The position numbers were made by a program, and so were the translations under genes. Of a DNA stretch of 64,000 bases, positions 52,689-60,448 are shown one piece after another. How positions within the stretch are numbered: the stretch's first letter is position 1; each line of letters starts with the position of its first letter. The stretch comes from an uncultured Collinsella sp. (GTDB lineage Bacteria; Actinomycetota; Coriobacteriia; Coriobacteriales; Coriobacteriaceae): contig CAAGCW010000019.1 of NCBI GenBank assembly GCA_900768435.1, forward strand, positions 1 through 64,000, in the 5' to 3' direction. The notes under the pieces are model-generated. The model ran no database searches. It was not told where the DNA came from and saw only the letters and a list, made by a program, of their open reading frames with translations.

Positions 52689-53672
52689 TTAGTAGGAAAG
52701 CTTCCACATGTAGCGACGCATGGTCAGCGGGTGCTGACGGGCCTCGGCGATCTGGTTGCCGTACTCACGCATAACGGCGAGGTGCAGCAGCGGGTTGAAG
52801 TAGGTGATGACGCTCGCGGGCACGGCGTCAGCCAGGCCGTAGTCCTTGGAGTCGATCAGAGCGACCTTGGCGCCCATGCGCTCAAGGAAGGTGAGGGCGC
52901 GGGCGTCCATCGGACGGGTAGCGCCATCGGACATGAAGAAGACGTAGGGCTTACCCTCGGTGGAAACCTCGAACGGGCCGTGGAAGTACTCGCCGGTGTT
53001 GTAGGCGGCGGCGTCGATCCACTGCATCTCGGTGAACAGGAAGGCGGCGTGAGAATAAGCCATCTTCTCGGAGGCACCGGAAGCCATGAAGTAGATCATC
53101 TTGTCGTCCTTGAAGTCCTCGGCGAACTTCTTGGCGAGCTTCTTGCAGTGCTGAGCGGCGTTCTCGCAGAGATCGAAGACGTTGGTGAGGCCGGTGATCA
53201 TGTCCTCGTAGTGGTCATAGCCCTCGGTCTGCTGAAGGATCTCGAGAGCAAGAGCGATGGCATAGCCGGGCTTCTCGCACTTGGCAGCGTAGTTGGCGTG
53301 GAAGCCGTGAACGATGACGTGGTCGGCATCGACGGTCAGAGCGGAGCCAGCCTTGTTGGTGAGGGAGACGACCGGGCAGTTGTGCTTCTTGGCGGTCTTG
53401 TTGGCCTCGACGGTCTCGGGCGTGGAGCCACCGAGGGAGCAGGTGATCACGAAGGTGTGCTCGTTGACCCAGGAAGGCGTGTCGTAGTTGAACTCGTTAG
53501 CGGTGAAGATCTGAACGTTCAGCTTGTCCGTGTTGTTGGCCAGGAAGTACTTGGCGGGGTAAAGGTCGGACATGGAAGCGCCGCAGCCGACGAAGGCAAC
53601 GCTGTGAATCTCGTGGTTGGACAGGACGTCAGCGACGATCTGCTTAGGGAGGTTAAGGTCGATCTCGTACAT
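52689..53672 (-). CDS. SIS-domain deglycase (FrlB-like), paralog 2, linked to the PTS
   Basis: 327 residues with two SIS domains: SVAFVGCGASMSDLYPAKYF, CSLGGSTPETVEA, FMASGASEKMAYSHA and TGEYFHGPFEV. It ends RRYMWKLSY, as does paralog 3 (RRYMWKLDY). Located directly after EIID of a mannose-family PTS, it is the best candidate to split the imported phosphorylated sugar-amine conjugate. ATG 53672 is 9 nt after AAAGGA. It has its own terminator and a perfect palindrome upstream. Confidence 0.88.
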   Translation of the reverse strand: MYEIDLNLPKQIVADVLSNHEIHSVAFVGCGASMSDLYPAKYFLANNTDKLNVQIFTANEFNYDTPSWVNEHTFVITCSLGGSTPETVEANKTAKKHNCPVVSLTNKAGSALTVDADHVIVHGFHANYAAKCEKPGYAIALALEILQQTEGYDHYEDMITGLTNVFDLCENAAQHCKKLAKKFAEDFKDDKMIYFMASGASEKMAYSHAAFLFTEMQWIDAAAYNTGEYFHGPFEVSTEGKPYVFFMSDGATRPMDARALTFLERMGAKVALIDSKDYGLADAVPASVITYFNPLLHLAVMREYGNQIAEARQHPLTMRRYMWKLSY

Positions 53673-53764
53673 CTGACACATTCCTTTCGATTTTTGCGAC
53701 GCCACATTGCCGGACGCACGCAGGGTTACCGTGATTTGGACCGAGTCGCCGGCCCGTTGAGGAT

Positions 53765-53793
53765 GTGTCAAAGGGACTGTCCCTTTGACACAT
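53765..53793. repeat. Perfect 14-bp palindrome between EIID and SIS genes
   Basis: TGTGTCAAAGGGAC and its exact complement are separated by one base. No T-tract follows. It could attenuate or stabilise the transcript between the PTS genes and the deglycase, or bind a protein. Confidence 0.7.
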
Positions 53794-53870
53794 TTAGGGA
53801 TGGAAGCCTGTCTGGGGTATGGGATGCCAGGCAGGCTCCCGGGGGAAAGCGGTTAGGCGCTTAGTCGCGA

Positions 53871-54704
53871 CTAGGCCAGGATGCCGGCCGCGGAGAGGGC
53901 GATGCCGCCCACGATGGCGATCACGAGAAGCCAACCGGTGTTGACGTTCTTCTTGATGAGCCAGTACATAAGGCCGGTGAGGCCAAGGGAGATCATCTGA
54001 GGCATCATGCCGTCCAGGATGTCCTGGATCACGACGGTGCCGTCAGCGAACTGCAGCGGGGTGGTGGCGCCGATCAGCGTAGCGATCATGCCGCCCACGG
54101 ACATAAGACCCACGATGCCGCAGACATACATGAGCTTCTCCATGAGGTCGCCGCCCTGAAGCTTGCTCAGGTACTCGTGGCCGCCCTGATAGCCCATCTT
54201 GGCTGCGAACCAAGTGATCAGCACAGAGGGGACGATGGAGATGAGCATGGCCAGGATCGGGCCCATGATGGAGCCCTGCTGAGCCAGCTGAACGCCCAGG
54301 CCAAAGGCGATAACGCGGATGGTGCCCTGGAAGAAGGAGTCACCGATGCCGGAAAGCGGACCCATGAGGGATGTCTTGACCGCGTTGATCGAATCGGGAT
54401 CGAAGTTCTCGGGATCCTTGGCGTACTCCTCCTCCATGGAGGCGGCGAGGCCCAGGACAAAAGCGCTCGTCTGCGGGGTGCAGTTGTAGAACGCCATGTG
54501 ACGGTGGTAAGCCTCTTTCTTAGCAGCGAGCTGCTTGGGGTCGGACTCATCCGGATAGAGGCGATCGAGCGTGGGAACCATGCCGTAGAGGAAGCCCATG
54601 TTCATCTGACGCTCGTAGTTCCAAGAGGCCTGGATGGCCCAGGAGCGCCAGAAGAACTGGCTGACCTTCTTGTTCAGGGACACGTCCTTGGTTGCGGTTG
54701 CCAT
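53871..54704 (-). CDS. PTS mannose-family EIID subunit
   Basis: 277 residues. Family pattern: FFWRSWAIQASWNYERQMNMG at the N-terminus, ASMEEEYAKDP, and KTSLMGPLSGIGDSFFQGT, then hydrophobic helices and a C-terminal membrane anchor. With EIIC it forms the sugar channel. AAGGAGG precedes ATG 54704, 13 nt after the EIIC stop. Confidence 0.95.
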   Translation of the reverse strand: MATATKDVSLNKKVSQFFWRSWAIQASWNYERQMNMGFLYGMVPTLDRLYPDESDPKQLAAKKEAYHRHMAFYNCTPQTSAFVLGLAASMEEEYAKDPENFDPDSINAVKTSLMGPLSGIGDSFFQGTIRVIAFGLGVQLAQQGSIMGPILAMLISIVPSVLITWFAAKMGYQGGHEYLSKLQGGDLMEKLMYVCGIVGLMSVGGMIATLIGATTPLQFADGTVVIQDILDGMMPQMISLGLTGLMYWLIKKNVNTGWLLVIAIVGGIALSAAGILA

Positions 54705-54717
54705 AGTGTGTTCCTCC

Positions 54718-55512
54718 TTAGTCTTCGTCGTCTTCGAGCGGATCGTAGTCGGAATCGACACCGGCGGCTGCATGGGAACCGTTGAACTTGAAGCCCATGA
54801 AGACGACAGCCAGGCACACACCGATCAGAGCGACCGCGATGACGGACAGGTTGAGGTAAGCGGCGAGCAGGAAACCGATGAACAGGAACGGAGTCATACC
54901 CTTCTTGATCATCATGGTGAGCAGCAGGGCCAAGCCGTAGGCGGTCATGATCTTGGTCGAAACGTTAAGACCAGTGGACAGCCACTCGGGAACCATGTTG
55001 ACGATGGCCTGAACCAAGTCGGTGCCAACAAAGACGGCGAGGAAGATCGGCAGGAAGTACATGACGGCGTACAGACCGGAGCCGGCGCAGATGTGCATAC
55101 GGTAAGCGGTCTTGAACTTTCCGTTATCGATCGCGCTATCTGCCACATGGGTGAGGGCGGCGATGATGGAACGGAACACGATGCCGAGGAGCTGACCCAG
55201 GACGGCGACCGGGATGGCGATCGTCATGGCGGTCTCGGCGGAAGCATCGGTCAGGCACGCAAAGGCAGCGGCCACGATGCCGCCCAGGACCATATCGGGC
55301 GGAACGGCGGCGCCGACCTGCACCAGGCCCATGGACACGAGCTCGACGGCGGCACCGACGGCAAGGCCGGTGGGTACATCGCCCAGCAGCAGACCGACGA
55401 GCGTAGCGCCAACGAGGGGCTGCTCGAAGTTAAGACGACCGAGCAGGCGGGAGTCCCACATGCAGAACACGCCGACGAGGCCGACGAGCACCGCACTGAT
55501 GAACGTATTCAT
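54718..55512 (-). CDS. PTS mannose/sorbose-family EIIC subunit
   Basis: 264 residues, largely hydrophobic, with the EIIC-man pattern (LNFEQPLVGATLVGLLLGDV, AVELVSMGLVQVGAAVPPD). The C-terminal tail is acidic (DPLEDDED). It follows EIIAB by 36 nt. AAAGGAG precedes the ATG. It transports the substrate with EIID. Confidence 0.95.
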   Translation of the reverse strand: MNTFISAVLVGLVGVFCMWDSRLLGRLNFEQPLVGATLVGLLLGDVPTGLAVGAAVELVSMGLVQVGAAVPPDMVLGGIVAAAFACLTDASAETAMTIAIPVAVLGQLLGIVFRSIIAALTHVADSAIDNGKFKTAYRMHICAGSGLYAVMYFLPIFLAVFVGTDLVQAIVNMVPEWLSTGLNVSTKIMTAYGLALLLTMMIKKGMTPFLFIGFLLAAYLNLSVIAVALIGVCLAVVFMGFKFNGSHAAAGVDSDYDPLEDDED

Positions 55513-55548
55513 ACCCTTCTCCTTTCAGTCAGGCAAAAGCCTGGTTGA

Positions 55549-56472
55549 TTACAGCTTGGCGTCGATGTCGACGCTCTGATACGTAGGGGTCTGCTGGACG
55601 TAGAGCTTGATGCCCATGTCGAGCAGCTGGTTGACGTCGGCCTTCTGGGTGGCGTCGAGGAAGACGGAGCTGTCCTTGCCGCCAATCTGATCGGCACCGT
55701 CGTGGTTGGCGGTGGCGCCCAGGTTGATGGCGTCGAGCTTGTAGCCCTGGCAGAACTGCAGCATCTCGGCCGTGTTGCCAAAGACGAACATGACGCGCTC
55801 GCCGAGGGTGTTGAGCTTGTCCATCTTGGCGAGGGCACGCTCGACGGTGAAGACGTTCAGGCGCACGCCCTGGGGCTTGGCCAGCTTAAGGGCGCCCTTC
55901 TTGATGTCATCGTTGGCGGCAGCGTTGTCGACGACGATGATGCGCTCGGCCTGGACCTTAGTGGTCCAGGTAAAGACGACCTGGCCGTGCAGCAGACGGT
56001 AGTCAAGACGCGCGAGGACGATCTTGGCGGGACCGGAGCTGTGACGGGACGCCTTGGCCTTCTTGGCGGGAGCCGCGGCCACCTCGACCGGTGCGTTGGG
56101 GTTGGTCAGACCGGTGCGGGCCTCGTTGATGAGGGCCGCGAGCTCGGCACCCTTGACGGGGACGGGGCTCATAGCGAGCGTGAGCGCCAGCGGGATGTTG
56201 AAACCGCTGACAACCGTGAACTTCGTACCGTTCTTGGAAAGCTCGACCATGTTGTTGTTGACCGAGCTACCGAGCATATCTGTTAGCACATACACGGTGT
56301 CGTCCGCGTTGAACGTGGCGATCATAGCCTCAACCTTATTGGTGATGGGCTCCTTGTCGTCACGAGCAAGCGACACGACGTGGACGTTCGACACGTCGCC
56401 GAGAACCATCTCGAGCGTGTCTTTGGCGCCTGCGGCCAGGCCGCCATGAGATGCGAGAATGATCTGATTCAT
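55549..56472 (-). CDS. PTS mannose-family EIIAB fusion
   Basis: 307 residues. The EIIA domain (1-125) has the phosphorylatable His9 in ILASHGG. A linker (VAAAPAKKAKASRHSSG) joins it to an EIIB domain (150-307) with active His near 162 (LDYRLLHGQVVFTW). It relays phosphate from HPr to the incoming substrate and is the first gene of the operon. A TATAACG direct repeat lies 29-44 nt upstream of the start. Confidence 0.95.
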   Translation of the reverse strand: MNQIILASHGGLAAGAKDTLEMVLGDVSNVHVVSLARDDKEPITNKVEAMIATFNADDTVYVLTDMLGSSVNNNMVELSKNGTKFTVVSGFNIPLALTLAMSPVPVKGAELAALINEARTGLTNPNAPVEVAAAPAKKAKASRHSSGPAKIVLARLDYRLLHGQVVFTWTTKVQAERIIVVDNAAANDDIKKGALKLAKPQGVRLNVFTVERALAKMDKLNTLGERVMFVFGNTAEMLQFCQGYKLDAINLGATANHDGADQIGGKDSSVFLDATQKADVNQLLDMGIKLYVQQTPTYQSVDIDAKL

Positions 56473-56500
56473 CTTGCCTCCTCCTTTTCGTTATGGTCAT

Positions 56501-56516
56501 TATAACGTCTTATACG
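56501..56516 (+). promoter_or_regulatory. Operator-like direct repeat upstream of the PTS operon
   Basis: TATAACG-TC-TTATACG, 9-nt period, in an AT-rich leader before EIIAB. It shares TATAACGTCTT with the site before gntR at 50.6 kb. Confidence 0.62.
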
Positions 56517-56655
56517 TTGCTTATATTGATAATTAGTATATAAACCGTTCGCGGGTGAAAAACGACCGTTGGCGGGTTTAACGCACTTGAAACGTTGGGG
56601 CTGGGTAGGCCGACGCTGGCTGGATAACCCCAGGTCGGACACCGCGCGCAACCCC

Positions 56656-57774
56656 CTATCGCACGAAGTACCAGGGGCTTTCCTGCACGGTGGGCTCCAG
56701 CGTGATGCCTGTGCGCTCGCGGAACAGATCCATGTCCTGCGATTTCTCCGTCCACCACGCGTTGGGCTTAAAGGTCATGCTCTCGACAATACGTTTGACA
56801 ATGGCGCTGTTGCGCAGCTTGGAGAAGTCGGTGTTCATGATCAGGATGGACATGAGCACCAGCACAATGCCCAGGACCTTGATCGCGCCGGCCGGCTCGG
56901 CATAGATGCCAATACCGACCAGAACGGTCGCCACGGTTTCGAACGAAGCCACGACTGGCACCTTCGACGTCTCAAGATCCATCGAAAGGCCCTGCATATA
57001 GAAGATGTACGCAAGAGCCGTCGGAATAAAGCCAAAGCCCGCGAACAGCAGAATGAGCTGCGGGGACATTGCCGCGGCTACATCGGACCACGGAGCAGAA
57101 AGCACAGCCATAAAGCATCCGCCAAAGACAAAGCCCCAAAACGTCACCGCCAGCGGATGCAGCGTCTTGGTGGCCATGCGGCTAAACACAGCCAGCAACG
57201 CACCGCAAAGTCCGGCGATCACACCCGACGCGACGCCCCAAGTCGAGAAATGGAAACCGGACAGGTCCCCGCTCGTCACCGCGAGCACGCAACCCACAAT
57301 GTTAAAGATGATGGCGACGAGCTTGTTGGGGGTCACGCCCTCGCGATAAAGCACGCGGCCGAGCATGACACCAAACACCGGCGAGGTATAGAGCAGCACC
57401 GAGGCCGTGGACATGCCCACCTCGCCCATGCACTCGTAATAGCAGGTGTTGGCGACGGCCAAACCGACGATACCGACAAGTGCGCAGGGGACGAGCTCTT
57501 TAGGACTTGCCTTGAACAGCGCCATGGGACCCGAGGCTTTTCCCTCATGAGCACCTCCCTGGCAACCCATGAATACCAAGACCGGAGCCATTAAGACGGC
57601 ACCCGACAACAGACGAAGGGCCGCCATGCTCTGAGACGAAACACCCAGGGCCGATATTCCGTTAACAAAGATTCCGATGGTGCCCCACATAAGCGCGGCG
57701 ATCAGCACCAGTATATAGCCCGCATTACTTCTCTTCAACGCAGCCTCCTCGGTATTATTTCCAATATGTTTCAT
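56656..57774 (-). CDS. EamA-family (DMT) transporter in the sugar-amine region
   Basis: 372 residues, ten membrane helices in two EamA repeats (IAALMWGTIGIFVNGISALG; second repeat with FIPTALAYIFYMQGLSMDLETSK) and a 60-residue soluble C-terminal tail ending TVQESPWYFVR. The ATG at 57774 has no clear ribosome-binding site, and an operator-like repeat starts only 5 nt upstream. It might export the amino acid released by deglycation or import a conjugate; both are inferred. Confidence 0.85.
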   Translation of the reverse strand: MKHIGNNTEEAALKRSNAGYILVLIAALMWGTIGIFVNGISALGVSSQSMAALRLLSGAVLMAPVLVFMGCQGGAHEGKASGPMALFKASPKELVPCALVGIVGLAVANTCYYECMGEVGMSTASVLLYTSPVFGVMLGRVLYREGVTPNKLVAIIFNIVGCVLAVTSGDLSGFHFSTWGVASGVIAGLCGALLAVFSRMATKTLHPLAVTFWGFVFGGCFMAVLSAPWSDVAAAMSPQLILLFAGFGFIPTALAYIFYMQGLSMDLETSKVPVVASFETVATVLVGIGIYAEPAGAIKVLGIVLVLMSILIMNTDFSKLRNSAIVKRIVESMTFKPNAWWTEKSQDMDLFRERTGITLEPTVQESPWYFVR

Positions 57775-57778
57775 GCTA

Positions 57779-57794
57779 CGTTATAGTCGTTATA
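57779..57794 (-). promoter_or_regulatory. Operator-like direct repeat upstream of the EamA gene
   Basis: On the minus strand TATAACG-AC-TATAACG, a perfect 7-nt repeat with a 9-nt period, immediately before the transporter start. It matches the sites at 50.6 and 56.5 kb. Confidence 0.58.
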
Positions 57795-57869
57795 TACATT
57801 TTTCAAGGCACAAATCGGTGAGCGGAAAAGTGATCCGTTTTCCTCCGTCCCCAGCGGATTACTTGGCGG

Positions 57870-57932
57870 TTGCGGTGAAATAGTTCCTAAATAGAGGCTT
57901 CAAGCCCCCAAACAGGAACTATTCCACCGCAA
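57870..57932. repeat. Inverted repeat downstream of SIS paralog 3
   Basis: TTGCGGTGAAATAGTTCCT (57870-57888) is inverted at 57914-57932 with one mismatch, around a 25-nt loop with a small inner stem. It lies 38 nt beyond the SIS stop and lacks a T-tract. Confidence 0.75.
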
Positions 57933-57969
57933 CTTATGAGGAAATCGAGCTGTTAGGCCGCTCTATCCC

Positions 57970-58962
57970 TTAGTAATCCAGCTTCCACATGTAACGGCGC
58001 GTCATGTAGTCCTTGTGGGTGACGGCGGAGAGCGCACGCATGTAGACGTTGTTGAGGATCGGGGCAAAGATCAGGTGATTGAAGTATTCGCTCACGCTGT
58101 CCTTGATGTCGTTGAGGCCGAGCTCCTTAGCGTCGAGCTGGTAGACGCGCTCGCCACCGTACTGGTTGACAAAGCGAATGCCGCGCTCGTCGTTGCAGCG
58201 GCTGCGGCCGACGCTGATGAGCTGGAACAGCGAGGTGCGCTTGTCCAGGATCTCGAAGGGGCCGTGGAAGAAGTCGCAGGTGTTGATGGTGCAGGAGTCG
58301 ATCTGCAGCATCTCCTGCACGTTGCAGATGCTAAAGACGTAGGCGGCACCAAAGAGCGGGCCCTGAGCCATAACGTTGATGCAGGGCTTGTCGGCGTTCT
58401 GCTCGGCCCACTTGGCAGCGAGCGGACGGGTGTACTCGACAGCCTTGCGATAGATGGGGTCGACCAAGTCGAAGGCGGCCATAGCGGTCTCGTACTCGGC
58501 ATAGCCCTCGGTCTGCTGCGTAAGCTCCATGGCGATCATGGTCACGACGGCAGAGTTGGTGCGGCCCATGCAGGACTCGTCGACGGCGAGGCTGTCGTAC
58601 TGGATCTTGTAGTCGCAGACCTCGGTGAGGCCGGACTCGTCGACATAGATGGCGATGGTGCTGGCGCCGTGGTCCTTGGCGACCTGGGCGGCGACGATGG
58701 TCTCCTTGGTGCCGCGCATGGACACGACGACGGCCAGGGTGTTCTCGTTGACGTAGGCAGGCGTGGCGTGCACGAACTCGTTGCTGGTGTAGCTGGAGCT
58801 CACGACCTGCGTGGCCTCGTGCTCCATAAAGTACTGGGCAGGATAGTTGCCGCCGTTGGATCCGCCGGCGCCGATCCACACGACGCGCTTGATGCCGCCC
58901 TTGTCTGCCTTGTCAGCCAAAACCTGGGAGACGACGTCCTTAACCTGTTCCTGAGTAGTCAT
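57970..58962 (-). CDS. SIS-domain deglycase (FrlB-like), paralog 3
   Basis: 330 residues with two SIS domains: RVVWIGAGGSNGGNYPAQYF, SMRGTKETIVAAQ, AQGPLFGAAYVFSICN, NTCDFFHGPFEI and the terminal RRYMWKLDY. It lacks the GEYFHGPFE variant of the other two (CDFFHGPFE instead) and has GGSNGG where paralogs 1 and 2 have GSM/ASM, so its substrate probably differs. It is divergent from the GntR gene at 59168, with duplicated operator motifs between them. Confidence 0.85.
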   Translation of the reverse strand: MTTQEQVKDVVSQVLADKADKGGIKRVVWIGAGGSNGGNYPAQYFMEHEATQVVSSSYTSNEFVHATPAYVNENTLAVVVSMRGTKETIVAAQVAKDHGASTIAIYVDESGLTEVCDYKIQYDSLAVDESCMGRTNSAVVTMIAMELTQQTEGYAEYETAMAAFDLVDPIYRKAVEYTRPLAAKWAEQNADKPCINVMAQGPLFGAAYVFSICNVQEMLQIDSCTINTCDFFHGPFEILDKRTSLFQLISVGRSRCNDERGIRFVNQYGGERVYQLDAKELGLNDIKDSVSEYFNHLIFAPILNNVYMRALSAVTHKDYMTRRYMWKLDY

Positions 58963-59000
58963 CGTGCATCAGCCTTTCTTCTCGTTTGATGCTGTCGATG

Positions 59001-59159
59001 GCATACAAGTTACATACATGTTTTAACGATGTCGACTAGTTGTATGCTATATTTGTCTTAGAAATTTTGCTGATGCGGTTTTCGATAACTCGTTACCAGC
59101 GATTTTATTGTTGTATTGGATACATGCTTGATTAGCCAAGCATACAAGTTAGATACAGG
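59001..59159. promoter_or_regulatory. Duplicated operator motif between SIS paralog 3 and its GntR
   Basis: GCATACAAGTTACATACATG (59001-59020) recurs as GCATACAAGTTAGATACAGG (59140-59159). Partial inverted copies (TTGTATGC near 59040 and GATACATGC near 59118) lie between. The second site ends 8 nt before the gntR ATG, indicating autoregulation; the first lies 39 nt before the SIS start. Confidence 0.68.
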
Positions 59160-59167
59160 TTAGTCGT

Positions 59168-59890
59168 ATGAGCGCTTCGTCTAAAAAGAAATTGACCCAA
59201 TACGAGCGTCTGGCGAGCACGCTGCGCGACCGCATCGCCGCCGGCGTCTACGCGCGCGAAGACAAGCTGCCGTCCGAGATGGAACTCATGGACGAATCGG
59301 GGCTGTCGCGCAGCACCGTGCGCCATGCCCTTAAGGTGCTAGCTGACGAGGGCCTGGTGCGCACCGAGCGCGGGCGTGGCGCCTTTGTGGCCGACACGCC
59401 CGCGCTCCACGAGAACAACCTGGTGTTTTCGAGCTACACGGCACAGGTACAGGGTCAGGGCATGAAGCCCACCACGCGCACGGTGGACTCGGGCTTTGCC
59501 AAAGCAATGGGCAGCGTGGCCAAGTTCTTTGACGCTACCGTGGGCAGCAAGCTTGTCAAACTTGTCCGCCTGCGTTACCTGGACGATGCGCCGCTGTGCC
59601 TGGAGACCACCTATTTGCCGCCAAGCTTTGGCTCGCTCATCGATCGCGATATCAACGGTTCGCTCTACGCCACGCTGCGCCAGGAATTCCATCGCGCGCC
59701 GGCACAGGGGCACAAGACCTTTGAGGTGTGCTATGCCTCGCAAAACGAGGCGTTTTTGCTCAACGTTGAGCGCGGTCAGGCGCTAATCCTGATCACCGAC
59801 TACGTCTACGACACCGACGGCCGCCCGCTCCACGTCTCCAAGCGCATCCAACGCACCGACCGCGCCAAATACACCGAGCCCATCGGCTAG
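59168..59890 (+). CDS. GntR/HutC-type regulator divergent from SIS paralog 3
   Basis: 240 residues. wHTH (TQYERLASTLRDRIAAGVYA, PSEMELMDESGLSRSTVRHALKVLADEGLV, ERGRGAFV) and a C-terminal UTRA domain. The start at 59168 lies 8 nt after a copy of the GCATACAAGTTA motif. It most likely represses itself and the divergent SIS gene and is released by a sugar phosphate. Confidence 0.9.
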   Translation: MSASSKKKLTQYERLASTLRDRIAAGVYAREDKLPSEMELMDESGLSRSTVRHALKVLADEGLVRTERGRGAFVADTPALHENNLVFSSYTAQVQGQGMKPTTRTVDSGFAKAMGSVAKFFDATVGSKLVKLVRLRYLDDAPLCLETTYLPPSFGSLIDRDINGSLYATLRQEFHRAPAQGHKTFEVCYASQNEAFLLNVERGQALILITDYVYDTDGRPLHVSKRIQRTDRAKYTEPIG

Positions 59891-60041
59891 CGCACCAAAC
59901 GAGGCAAAATGTACCTAATAAACGTTTTACCTGCGGTTTTTATTAAATCTCAAGCCGGCATGGCGCAAATGCCAACATCGCCTGGCAACACGCGCCACCC
60001 AAGCTCAACTGTTCCTGCCCAGAATATCTAGCACCGTAAAC
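59891..60041. other. Intergenic stretch, nothing specific seen
   Basis: AT-rich sequence after the gntR stop. ACCTGCGGTTTTTA here resembles ACCTGCGGTTTTAC inside the following inverted-repeat element. No ORF or terminator is convincing. Confidence 0.4.
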
Positions 60042-60164
60042 CTAAGTGAGTAGACTTTTTGCGACCTACCGAGCACACCCAAAACAGCCACCTCCGTGAC
60101 CTGCGGTTTTACTAAGGCAGATACGCTTTGTGCTCGGCCTGCGCCAAAAAGTCTACTCACTTAG
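60042..60164. repeat. Inverted repeat element with CCGAGCACACCC core
   Basis: CTAAGTGAGTAGACTTTTTG (from 60042) is inverted at the other end (CAAAAAGTCTACTCACTTAG, ending 60164). An inner pair CCGAGCACA (60069) and TGTGCTCGG (60129) nests inside. The CGAGCACACCC core is shared with the element at 17149-17268, although the outer arms differ. Confidence 0.75.
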
Positions 60165-60253
60165 CTCGCAAGGCGTCCCGAGGGGACAATCCAGGTCAAA
60201 ATAGCGTACGAACGCCGCGCTTCTTGCGGCGATTTAATACCACAAGACAGCCA

Positions 60254-60308
60254 AAAACCTGCCAAAAAGGGACAGGTTTATTTTGGTCGGTTTTATCTGG
60301 GGTTTTGC
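60254..60308. repeat. GGGACAGG hairpin family, 60.3-kb copy
   Basis: AAAACCTGCCAAAAAGGGAC, then AGGTTTATTTTGGTCGGTTT and TATCTGGGGTTTTGC. Orientation as at 52544; opposite to the copy at 60396, so these two could also pair with each other. Confidence 0.85.
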
Positions 60309-60352
60309 TACATCTGCAGGTTGAACCTATCAATCAAACGGCCCAACGCAAA

Positions 60353-60388
60353 GGCCGCCGCGAAGGAATTCACATCCTTCGCGGCGGC
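60353..60388 (-). terminator. Strong hairpin between two repeat copies after the GNAT gene
   Basis: GGCCGCCGCGAAGG pairs exactly with its complement around a 9-nt loop. The following T-tract is short (CCTTTG), so termination is likely but not certain. Confidence 0.6.
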
Positions 60389-60395
60389 CCTTAAC

Positions 60396-60448
60396 GTTTG
60401 CCCAGATAAAACCTGCCAAAATAAACCTGTCCCTAAATGGTAGGTTTG
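60396..60448. repeat. GGGACAGG hairpin family, copy at the GNAT 3' end
   Basis: GTTTGCCCAGATAAAACCTG through TGGTAGGTTT. The GNAT stop codon is inside the element, as in the HAD gene at 51900. Confidence 0.85.
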
